Shown in pieces: positions 1 to 6,134 of a DNA stretch of 22,371 nucleotides. The notes below the pieces were generated by a model, which saw only the letters and a list, made by a program, of their open reading frames with translations, ran no database searches and had not been told where the DNA came from. Position 1 is the stretch's first letter; each line of letters starts with the position of its first letter. This DNA is from an uncultured Bacilli bacterium. GTDB taxonomy: Bacteria > Bacillota_I > Bacilli_A > RFN20 > CAG-631. The stretch covers positions 1 to 22,371 of the forward strand of contig CAKPXW010000018.1 in assembly GCA_934202505.1 (NCBI GenBank), read 5' to 3'. The translations under genes and the position numbers were made by a program.

Positions 1-1341
1 ATCTTCATCTAGAAAGGTTGCTTCTAATTCTTTCTTTATATTTTTATTGTCAAAAGAAATATTATAATTTAAAGTATCATTGAATATTTCAACTTGACTA
101 GGAGCGTAAGCAATAAAATCGTTTATTAAATAGTCTTTTGCCTCTTTTAATTCAATTCCGTTAAGTTTGATACTACCACTATAATCATATAATCCTGATA
201 AAGCGGCAAGAAGAGTGGATTTCCCACTATGAACCATTCCACATATGCCTAACGATTGACCTTTTTCTAAAGAAAAAGAAATATTGTTTAAAACAAATTC
301 CTGATTGAATCCAAAAGATAAATTTTTAACATTAAGACTAGCATAGGATTTATTATAATTTATTTCTTTCATAATGGATTTTTCTTTTAAATAGGGCATA
401 CATCTTTTCCAAGAAACTTTTAAAGTAGCCATAGCATTAAACACTTTACCAACTTTCGATGTTTTTGTTGATACTAAAACAAATGTAGTTAGGTATGCTG
501 TAAATGAACCTATTAACCATTCTCCAGAAATAACCTTTTTACCGCCTAAATAAATCATAAAAAATAATCCTATTAATGAAATTGCATGATAGATTGGCTC
601 CATTGAGCTTTTTAGTATCATTGATTTAATTGATTTTTTTGCTAAATCATCTTGTGATGAACTATATTTTTCATAATAATTATTTTCTACTCCAAAGCCT
701 CTATAATATATTTGGTTTTGCAAAAAATAAAAAGTGTCATCTTTTACTTTAGAAAAAGATTTTTTATAGTTAGAAGTTGTTTTATAGATTAACTTTTTTA
801 AAAGATTAGAAATAACAATTGATAAAATTAGAAAGGTAAAAATTATTAATGTTATATGAAAATCCATAACAAGCATACTAATAAAATATCCTACCATTAA
901 AATAATACTATCATATACTTCTGTTAGAATTTTTCTTATGCCTTCAGCACTATCTTTTATATCGGACAAGTTTTTATTTACAATATCGCCTTTTGAAGTA
1001 TTATTAATAGAATTAATATCACTTAAAATTAGATTTCTAAAACAAACTTTACGCATTTGTAAAACAATCCTATTTGCAAAATCTCTTACATAATATCTTT
1101 TGAAAAAACGATTGACTTGAATAAATATTACAAATAATAGAAACGTTAATGCCAATATAATAATATACTTAGTATCTTTTTGCTCTTTAAAAGCATTTAT
1201 TAATATTCCTTGAACTATAGGAACAAAAACCATTAAAACATTATAAAATATTCCTGTTATTGTCGCTAAAATAAAAGGCTTTTTATTTATTTTAAAATAA
1301 GTTGAAATTTTATCATATTTGATTTCTTTATTTTTTGACAT
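1..1341 (-). CDS. ABC exporter, membrane plus ATPase half (3' end outside window)
   Basis: Reading leftwards from ATG at 1341, the frame is open through all 447 visible codons to the window edge. Residues about 1-330 form a hydrophobic ABC-exporter membrane domain with several helices. The nucleotide-binding domain follows, with Walker A GMVHSGKST near residue 367 and a Q-loop region YAPSQVEIFND near residue 410. The signature, Walker B and H-loop lie beyond position 1. The product is an export-type half transporter in the cytoplasmic membrane; the substrate cannot be told. Its start overlaps the end of the MarR-like gene by 14 bases, so the two are one operon and probably translationally coupled; only a weak AGG precedes the ATG. 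A MarR regulator next to an exporter suggests drug or toxic-compound efflux (inference). Heterodimer partners are common in this family, but none is visible here. Confidence 0.9.
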   Translation of the reverse strand, partial: MSKNKEIKYDKISTYFKINKKPFILATITGIFYNVLMVFVPIVQGILINAFKEQKDTKYIIILALTFLLFVIFIQVNRFFKRYYVRDFANRIVLQMRKVCFRNLILSDINSINNTSKGDIVNKNLSDIKDSAEGIRKILTEVYDSIILMVGYFISMLVMDFHITLIIFTFLILSIVISNLLKKLIYKTTSNYKKSFSKVKDDTFYFLQNQIYYRGFGVENNYYEKYSSSQDDLAKKSIKSMILKSSMEPIYHAISLIGLFFMIYLGGKKVISGEWLIGSFTAYLTTFVLVSTKTSKVGKVFNAMATLKVSWKRCMPYLKEKSIMKEINYNKSYASLNVKNLSFGFNQEFVLNNISFSLEKGQSLGICGMVHSGKSTLLAALSGLYDYSGSIKLNGIELKEAKDYLINDFIAYAPSQVEIFNDTLNYNISFDNKNIKKELEATFLDED

Positions 1342-1771
1342 CTTCAAAGCCTGTCTTTCTTAGTCTTTTTGATTCTAAATAAACTTTTTCGATTAATATT
1401 TCAAAGTTTTTTTGCTCACTTTCAGTTAATACTTTAAGACATGCATTGTAAAAGTCTATTTCTTCTTTAGCAATTTGCTCTTTTATAAATGTGACTTTTT
1501 GAGTAGCATTTAACACTTTTTTTCTAGCATCATATTGATTATCTTTAATTTCAATGTAGCCAAGTGAAACTAGTTTTTTACTCATTCTAGTAACTAAGGC
1601 TTTATCAACATTTAAATAATTAGCTAATTCAATCAAGGATAAATCTTTTCTTTTTGTTAAGTATCTTACCATTTCAAATTCTGTATCATTTAAAAAAGTC
1701 TTTTCACGATTTTGCATATTTTTGTAAAGCATCATATTTCTAACTATTTTTGTTATATTTCTTACATCCAT
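1328..1771 (-). CDS. MarR-family transcriptional regulator
   Basis: This 147-residue winged-helix protein is the usual MarR length. Its middle segment (DLSLIELANYLNVDKALVTR, then SKKLVSLGYIE) reads as the helix-turn-helix and recognition helix, followed by a wing with DARKK. The ends are helical, as expected for the dimer interface. I chose ATG 1771 rather than the in-frame upstream ATG at 1801, because AAAGGAG sits 7 bases before 1771 and the upstream ATG lies inside a palindromic operator, near the predicted transcript start. The gene heads an operon with the ABC exporter (14-base overlap). Two identical palindromes around its promoter indicate autorepression (inference). MarR proteins are dimers that usually release DNA on binding a small ligand; the ligand here is unknown. 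Confidence 0.9.
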   Translation of the reverse strand: MDVRNITKIVRNMMLYKNMQNREKTFLNDTEFEMVRYLTKRKDLSLIELANYLNVDKALVTRMSKKLVSLGYIEIKDNQYDARKKVLNATQKVTFIKEQIAKEEIDFYNACLKVLTESEQKNFEILIEKVYLESKRLRKTGFEDVKK

Positions 1772-1783
1772 TTTGAAACTCCT

Positions 1784-1801
1784 TTGTTGACTTGTCAACA
1801 A
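1784..1801. promoter_or_regulatory. Operator copy 1, TTGTTGACTTGTCAACAA, over the transcript start
   Basis: A perfect inverted repeat with 8-bp arms around a TT centre, just downstream of the -10 box and upstream of the Shine-Dalgarno. Its centre lies 33 bp, about three helical turns, from that of copy 2, so two dimers could bind the same face of the DNA across the promoter. Confidence 0.75.
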
Positions 1802-1803
1802 TT

Positions 1804-1831
1804 ATTATATATCAATTCGTTGACTTGTCAA
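1804..1831 (-). promoter_or_regulatory. sigma-A-type promoter of the MarR/ABC operon
   Basis: On the minus strand TTGACA (1831-1826) is followed after 16 bases by TATAAT (1809-1804), a consensus match in both boxes. The transcript start is expected near 1797. The -35 box is part of one palindrome and the start site falls in the other. Confidence 0.8.
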
Positions 1832-1832
1832 C
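1819..1832. promoter_or_regulatory. Operator copy 2, GTTGACTTGTCAAC, over the -35 box
   Basis: A perfect inverted repeat with 6-bp arms and a 2-bp centre. It contains the -35 hexamer of the MarR/ABC promoter and is identical to the 14-bp core of the copy at 1786-1799. Symmetry, arm length and position fit a MarR-family dimer site; binding is inferred. Confidence 0.75.
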
Positions 1833-1875
1833 TAAATTAAGTGCTTAAAAGTAAAATTAAATATTGCTAATTTTA

Positions 1876-1919
1876 AATAGGGTAGAGAAGAGAAAATAGT
1901 TTCTCTTCTCTACCCTATT
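1876..1919. terminator. Perfect 20-bp hairpin between MarR promoter and YD-repeat remnant
   Basis: Arms 1876-1895 and 1900-1919 are perfectly complementary with a 4-base loop (ATAG). The core GGGTAGAGAAGAGAAA is far stronger than chance pairing in this AT-rich DNA. It lies just past the end of the leftward gene remnant at 1925, so a terminator for that gene is likely. The U-tract on either strand is short and interrupted, so another role is possible. Confidence 0.6.
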
Positions 1920-1924
1920 ACAAT

Positions 1925-2789
1925 TTAATTAAATCTTATGCTGTTTATTTTCTTTTTTAATCTCCTAAATTGATTTTCTTCTATAATAGAAATTCTATAA
2001 AATTTATATTTAATTCTTTCAATATATTCATCTTTATATTTAATAACAAAACTAAATCCACGATTTAATTCTTTTTCATTACCATCATAATATTTTTCTT
2101 TAAGTAGTAAGCCTTGTTTATTATAACTATCTTCTTTAATTAGAGTATTAAATTCATTGTAATAACTTTTTATATTTCCATATTCATCATATTGATAGTT
2201 TTGTTCTTTATAACTACTTTTTCCTAATTTACTTTCTACTACTTTTTCTTTTATTATCCTTTTTTTTATTATCATAAGAATAAGTTGTTAATTCTTCTTT
2301 TCCATTATAACTTACTTTTTGGGATAATAATAAATCTTCATCATAGGAATATGTAGTAAAAATAGTATTATTATCATCATGGGTGTCTTGAATATTACTA
2401 GAAGTAATGATTTCTTTTTCATTTATATAATAGGAAGTGATTAATCCATTATTTCTTTCCTTGTTGAAAATAGTTATTATGTCATTATTACTATCAGTGA
2501 TTGTACTTTCTTCTAAAGTATAACTATTATCTTTATTTAAGGATGGTTTTGAAATTATTATGATATCTTCTTTATTTGTTGAAGCATTTATTTCTATTTT
2601 TATAGTAGCAATACTTTCAAGATTATTGATTAACTCTTCATCTAATGCTACATAATGAAAACACCAATTAATATTACTTATGGTTGTTGCATTACTTTCT
2701 TTTATACAAATATCATTTACATATATTTTTAAAGTAAGCTTAAATGTTTGTTCATCTAGAGAATTTGTTCTTATGGATTTATAAAACAT
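1925..2789 (-). pseudogene. Decayed YD-repeat-like protein, frameshifted and probably truncated at its start
   Basis: Two overlapping leftward frames (2789-2229, 2275-1925) join into one sensible protein if one A is removed from the A8 run at 2260-2267; the joined text then runs YSYDNKK-RIIKEKVV. Around the join are repeated YD-like units (YSYDEDLLLSQ, YSYDNKK, YQYDEYGNIKSYY, SYNKQGLLLKEKYYDG), which resemble RHS/YD repeats of surface or toxin-delivery proteins. The first frame runs on upstream of ATG 2789 to a stop at 2871-2873 without another ATG, and no Shine-Dalgarno precedes 2789, so the N-terminus is probably lost. The upstream end abuts a truncated integrase. The A8 run could also allow transcriptional slippage, so a working product is not excluded. 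No function can be assigned. Confidence 0.6.
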
Positions 2790-2838
2790 GGATAAAATAT
2801 AACTATTATTTTTTTTGATTTTTGCTATTTCATCTTGA

Positions 2839-3399
2839 GTTAAAATTATTAAACTAATAGACGATTTTTTTTACGCTTACTGTTTATATACAGGAATAAG
2901 ACTTGATGAATTACTTGCTTTAACTTGGGATGATATTGATTTTGATAAAAGATTATTAAGAGTTAGTAAGACTGTTTATACCATTAGTAAAAATGGTAAG
3001 AACGAAGCATATATTGATAAACCTAAAACTAAACAATCTAATAGAATAATACCTTTACCTAAACAATTAATAAGTTTGTTAAAGAAAAACAAAAAAGAAT
3101 CTATTTCAAACTACATCATCACCACAAAAACTGGAGGCATTGTTCAAAATAGATCCTATCACAAATCATTTAAAAGTATTTTAAGAAAATGTAATATTTC
3201 CTATAAAAGTTTTCATTCTTTAAGACACACATTTGCTACTCGTGCATTAGAACTAGGGATGGATGTTAAAACATTATCGGAAATATTAGGCCATAAAAAT
3301 TCTGTTGTAACTTTAAATCGTTATTCACATTCTTTACTAGAACATAAAGCAGAGTTTATGAATAAGGCTGGAAAGTTATTAGATACCTCCAATTTATAG
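2839..3399 (+). pseudogene. Tyrosine recombinase (phage/ICE integrase) catalytic domain, N-terminus missing
   Basis: The frame is open from just after a TGA at 2836-2838 to TAG at 3399 but has no ATG, GTG or TTG at its beginning; the only internal starts (for example TTG 3076) would remove the first catalytic arginine. The translation is a lambda-integrase-type catalytic domain: box I TGIRLDELLALTW (Arg), the beta-hairpin region with a Lys (KTKQSNRIIPLP), box II HSLRHTFATRALE, GHKNSVVTLNRY with the catalytic Tyr, then SHSLLEHKAEFMNK. All catalytic residues are visible, but the SAM-like core-binding and arm-binding domains (about 180 residues) are absent. It should not be an active integrase. 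The closest recognisable type is the integrase of Gram-positive integrative elements. Confidence 0.85.
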
Positions 3400-3629
3400 A
3401 TTTTATGGATGTAATATGGAGATTTTAACTAAAAAGCTGATGAATTTATGGATGTATTACATCCATTGTAAATAGGATAAGGCGTAATCACTTTACATCA
3501 CAAAGTGTTTCGCCATAGTGTTGTAACTGGGATACCCAGCTTACAAAATAAATAAACAAATAGATGGATGTAAACATAAACTTGTGGTATCATCATGATG
3601 CAAGTTTGTGTTGAAAAAAGGAGGAAAAA
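3400..3629. other. Non-coding recombination-type region with repeated ATGGATGTA sites and hairpins
   Basis: There is no gene between the integrase stop and the recombinase remnant. ATGGATGTAA occurs at 3405-3414 and 3564-3573, and its core also forms a perfect inverted repeat at 3448-3466 (ATGGATGTATTACATCCAT). An imperfect hairpin lies at 3481-3514 (arms GGCG/CGCC and CACTTT/AAAGTG). A stronger one lies at 3521-3546: TTGTAACTGGG pairs with CCCAGCTTACAA with one bulged C. Repeats of this size just after an integrase gene resemble arm-type integrase sites or an attachment region; this is inference. The last 15 bases carry the Shine-Dalgarno of the next frame. Confidence 0.55.
3521..3546 (+). 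repeat. Inverted repeat, 11-bp stem with one bulge
   Basis: TTGTAACTGGG at 3521-3531 and CCCAG-C-TTACAA at 3535-3546 pair around ATA, with C3540 unpaired. No U-tract follows, so a standard terminator is unlikely; it may be a structured site of the former element. Confidence 0.5.
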
Positions 3630-3914
3630 TTGAAAGATAATAAAATTTACAACGCAGCTTTATATTGTAGACTATCACTTGATGATGGTAGCGTAGGAGA
3701 ATCAGAAAGTATTCAAACACAAAAGATCATATTAGAAGAATATGCTACAATAGAAAATTACAAATTATTAAAAGAAAAAGTAAATGAATTTTTAAAGTTT
3801 AAAGAACTTAATTCTCTAATAGTTCATTCGTTAATATCTAGGATAGAAGTTGGATATAGAGATAATCCAAGGACTATCAAAATATATTACAAGTACATCG
3901 ATACAACATTATAA
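3630..3914 (+). pseudogene. Large serine recombinase collapsed by in-frame internal deletion
   Basis: A 94-residue frame starts at TTG 3630 behind a good Shine-Dalgarno (AGGAGG ending at 3624). Residues 1-48 are the very N-terminus of a large serine recombinase: AALYCRLSLDDG carries the nucleophile Ser16, followed by ESESIQTQKIILEEYA. Residues about 50-94 (KVNEFLKFKELNSLIVHSLI, then SRIEVGYRDNPRTIKIYYKY) match the C-terminal DUF4368 type tail of the same family. Most of the resolvase domain, the recombinase domain and the zinc-ribbon/coiled-coil region, about 400 residues, are missing between them, with the frame kept. Full-length relatives (TnpX-like) mobilise conjugative or mobilisable elements. 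This copy cannot recombine DNA, although translation signals remain. It marks a second, decayed recombinase in the same island. Confidence 0.75.
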
Positions 3915-3917
3915 AAT

Positions 3918-3970
3918 ATTCGAACTTTATGCGCCCACATTCGAACACATACGCCCACATTCGAACATAT
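3918..3970 (+). repeat. Three tandem ATTCGAAC sites, two inside near-identical 19-bp repeats
   Basis: ATTCGAAC occurs at 3918, 3939 and 3959. The last two lie in 19-bp copies (3932-3950, 3952-3970; CGCCCACATTCGAACAYAT) differing at one base, with a 20-bp period. The array ends 5 bases before the -35 box of the next gene. Two-helical-turn phasing next to a promoter suggests regulator sites. Confidence 0.7.
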
Positions 3971-3975
3971 AAAAC

Positions 3976-4004
3976 TTGAAAAGTGGGAATAATAATGATA
4001 TAAT
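3976..4004 (+). promoter_or_regulatory. Promoter of the AlbA_2/HATPase gene
   Basis: TTGAAA (3976-3981) and TATAAT (3999-4004) are separated by 17 bases. The transcript should start near 4011, which makes the ATG at 4007 unusable and supports the start at 4028. Confidence 0.8.
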
Positions 4005-4027
4005 ATATGCATAAAGGATCTGATAAT

Positions 4028-5497
4028 ATGTTTGAAAAAGATATTAAAAATTTAAAAGAAAATAATTTAATTGAATTTAAAAAATCTAAAGGAGGACTGC
4101 CAAATTCTCTTTGGGAAAGTTATAGTGCATTTGCAAATTCAAATGGTGGAACTATAGTTTTAGGTATTGATGAACCACAGAAAAATGTATTTGAATCTGC
4201 CAAACTTACTGAAAGTGAAGTTCTAGAGCTCAAAAAACGTTTTTGGGACACGATAAATAACACACAAAAGGTAAGTGTTAATATATTAGTTGATAAAGAT
4301 GTTTATGTGGATGATTATGATGGATTTCCTATTTTAGTAATAAAAGTTAGAAGAGCAAACAGATTTGAAAAACCAGTGCATATTAACAACAATGTTTATA
4401 ATGGTACATATAGAAGGAATCATGAGGGAGACTATCATTGTACAAAATCAGAAATTGATTTAATGATTATAGATTCAAGTAATCAAAGCAATGATAAAAC
4501 TTGTTTAGAAGAATTTGATTTAGAAGATTTAAATTTAGAATCTATTTTAAGTTACAAACAAATGTTAAAAGCATCAAATCCTAGCCATATATTTCTAACT
4601 ATGCCTGATGAACAATTTTATTTAAATTTGGGTATAGCTAAAAAAGGTGCAGATGGGCAATTACATCCAACAAGAGCAGGATTATTAATGTTTGGAAAAG
4701 AATATAGAATTACTGATGAATATAGTCATTACTTTTTAGATTATCAAGATCACAGAGAGGAAACACCAGAAATAAGATGGATAGATAGAGTTCAATCTTC
4801 ATCTGGTGATTGGAGTGGAAATGTATTTGATTTTTTCTTTAAAGTATATAACAAATTGATTCAAGATTTGTTCGTTCCATTTAAATTAGAAGGAGCACAA
4901 AGAGTTGATGACACAGAAATGCACAAGGCATTAAGGGAAGCACTATGTAACACATTATCAAATGCTGATTATTATGGCACAAGAGGGATTGTAATTAAAA
5001 AATATAAAGATAGAATAGAATTTTCTAATCCTGGTAGTATGCGAATGAGTGTTGAAGAAGCATTTGCTGGCGGAAATACTGATCCAAGAAATGAGACAAT
5101 TTTAAAAATTTTCAGTTTAATTAAAATTGGTGAAAGAGCAGGCACAGGAATCCACACAATATTACACGCAATAAATGTATTTGGATATAGCAAACCTATT
5201 ATTGAAGAAACTTTTAATCCTGATAGAACAAAATTAACAATTTTCTTAGGAAAGATGGTACCTATAAAAACAAATGATTTTGAGCCTCAACTTGTTAAAG
5301 TTAATTCATTATCTTCCGATGAAGAAAAAACTTTAGGGTTTATAAAAGAAAAAAAAGAAATATTTAGACAAGATTTGGAAAATTATTTATCTTGTAGTAA
5401 AACAAAATGTAATAACATTATAAAATCACTACTTAAAAAAGGGTTAATTAAGAAAAAAGATTCTGGTAAAAATGTTAAATATACTGTAAATAGCTAA
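4028..5497 (+). CDS. AlbA_2 / divergent ATPase transcriptional-regulator-like protein
   Basis: This 489-residue protein has the three-part layout of the COG2865 'ATP-binding/putative transcriptional regulator' family. It has an N-terminal AlbA_2 (Schlafen AAA_4-like) domain (E-FKKSKGGLP, then NSNGGTIVLGIDE), a middle HATPase_c_4 domain with REALCNTLSNADYY near residue 303 and GERAGTGIHTI near residue 368, and a C-terminal winged helix (residues about 425-489, ending KKGLIKKKDSGKNVKYTV). AAAGGA lies 9 bases before ATG 4028; the in-frame ATG at 4007 precedes the expected transcript start. The family is widespread in genomic islands and mobile elements; its biochemical role is poorly known, with DNA or RNA binding gated by nucleotide the usual guess. 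Here it is intact, has its own consensus promoter, and sits behind a repeat array it might bind. It appears to be the only undamaged gene of the island. Confidence 0.85.
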   Translation: MFEKDIKNLKENNLIEFKKSKGGLPNSLWESYSAFANSNGGTIVLGIDEPQKNVFESAKLTESEVLELKKRFWDTINNTQKVSVNILVDKDVYVDDYDGFPILVIKVRRANRFEKPVHINNNVYNGTYRRNHEGDYHCTKSEIDLMIIDSSNQSNDKTCLEEFDLEDLNLESILSYKQMLKASNPSHIFLTMPDEQFYLNLGIAKKGADGQLHPTRAGLLMFGKEYRITDEYSHYFLDYQDHREETPEIRWIDRVQSSSGDWSGNVFDFFFKVYNKLIQDLFVPFKLEGAQRVDDTEMHKALREALCNTLSNADYYGTRGIVIKKYKDRIEFSNPGSMRMSVEEAFAGGNTDPRNETILKIFSLIKIGERAGTGIHTILHAINVFGYSKPIIEETFNPDRTKLTIFLGKMVPIKTNDFEPQLVKVNSLSSDEEKTLGFIKEKKEIFRQDLENYLSCSKTKCNNIIKSLLKKGLIKKKDSGKNVKYTVNS

Positions 5498-5980
5498 TTG
5501 CTGATTAAAAATAGGGTTGCAATAGAACAGTCCAGTCGAGACAGGACTGGATTATTGTAACTATTTGGTTAGATTATGAATATGGTAAATTTTCAGAGCA
5601 ACTATCTTTTAGTGATAAGGATTTAGCTGCCAATTATGTTTGGCAACTAATTAAAAAATATAAAGTTAAAACTTAACACAAAATTGCAGAAGTGTGACTA
5701 TTACTCAAGATGGTTGCACTTTTTATAATGAAAAAGGTGATGTTTAGAAAACTATAAATTTAAAATAGGTTTCCATCCTCTTTTTTTATTGCTTAGAAAA
5801 TTGTATTTAAATGTAAAAAAACTGCCCAAAAAGCAGAAAAGAATAATGAAAAGTATCAAGTATAATAATTTCATTTTTTACAAAAAGGGGGCGTTTAATT
5901 TAAAAAAGATGATAATGCTTTTTTAAATCATTTAACAGATTTTGCTTATTTTATAAAAATTATTTTTAAATTGAAAATTG
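5498..5980. other. Gene-poor region with short coding remnants and AT-rich hairpins
   Basis: No complete gene is visible. A 7-bp hairpin, TCCAGTC/GACTGGA (5531-5537, 5545-5551), follows the AlbA_2 gene but lacks a U-tract. A startless open stretch covers 5515-5676. A second short remnant ends at a stop near 5748. A perfect AT-rich stem (ATTTAAAAAAG, 5898-5908, with CTTTTTTAAAT, 5918-5928) lies ahead of the folate leader. The rest looks like decayed or spacer DNA. Confidence 0.5.
5515..5676 (+). pseudogene. Startless gene fragment, unknown family
   Basis: Fifty-three sense codons end at TAA 5676 and open directly after TAG 5512-5514. There is no ATG, GTG or TTG in a usable place. The last part (LDYEYGKFSEQLSFSDKD, then LAANYVWQLIKKYKVK) looks like real, folded protein, suggesting the C-terminal remnant of a deleted gene. 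I do not recognise the family. Confidence 0.3.
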
Positions 5981-5983
5981 GTA

Positions 5984-5992
5984 TGGTATAAT
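5984..5992 (+). promoter_or_regulatory. Extended -10 promoter of the folate leader
   Basis: TGGTATAAT gives an extended -10 (TG at 5984-5985, TATAAT at 5987-5992). The transcript should start near 5999, right at the 5' strand of the riboswitch P1 helix. No good -35 box is seen at the usual spacing, which extended -10 promoters tolerate. Confidence 0.7.
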
Positions 5993-6000
5993 ATTTTCCA

Positions 6001-6094
6001 TACAGAGTAGTTAGCAAGCGTGAAGTGCCTCTATATGGGAGAAGTATAGTGGACGAACGATTTAAATCGGCGGTTTGCTAATGCGTCCGCTGTT
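6001..6094 (+). promoter_or_regulatory. Tetrahydrofolate (THF) riboswitch aptamer
   Basis: The conserved THF class signature is present in order: ACAGAGTAG, GCGTGAAGTG, GGGAGAAG, ACGAACG, CGGCGG, then ATGCGTCCGCTGT. P1 is ACAG/CTGT (6002-6005, 6090-6093), P2 is TTAGCAA/TTGCTAA (6011-6017, 6075-6081), P3 includes CTATA/TATAG (6031-6035, 6045-6049), and a CGATTTAAATCG hairpin (6058-6069) closes the P4 region. It lies directly upstream of a FolT-type transporter gene, the normal regulon of this riboswitch, so transcription should fall when reduced folate is plentiful. Confidence 0.9.
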
Positions 6095-6134
6095 TGTAAA
6101 AATTATGCGGATCTCTAATAGGAGGTCTTTTTTT
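6085..6134 (+). terminator. Attenuator of the THF riboswitch, overlapping the Shine-Dalgarno
   Basis: GATCTC (6110-6115) pairs with GAGGTC (6122-6127) across a 6-base loop and is followed by seven Ts, forming an intrinsic terminator. The same 3' arm contains the gene's Shine-Dalgarno. The competing antiterminator is GTCCGC (6085-6090), part of the aptamer's conserved 3' strand, pairing with GCGGAT (6107-6112, one wobble). Ligand binding should hold 6085-6090 in the aptamer and let the terminator form. Confidence 0.75.

Noticed and set aside
3076..3399. Complete 107-residue integrase starting at TTG 3076
   Set aside because: The same frame continues upstream with box I and its catalytic Arg, and the TTG has no convincing Shine-Dalgarno, so this is an internal codon of a truncated gene.
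3918..3970. Possible CRISPR array
   Set aside because: Two 19-bp copies one base apart with no spacers and no cas genes; a tandem regulatory-type repeat fits better.
4972..5193. Leftward open frame inside the AlbA_2/HATPase gene
   Set aside because: It is antisense to a clearly conserved domain, with no own start signals.
5898..5928. AT-rich perfect 11-bp stem as a terminator
   Set aside because: The arms are almost all A and T, no gene ends nearby, and such stems arise easily in this composition; kept only as part of the intergenic description.
6075..6134. Upstream extension of the FolT fusion to TTG 6075
   Set aside because: These codons are in the conserved 3' half of the THF aptamer and the attenuator, and the Shine-Dalgarno belongs to ATG 6135.
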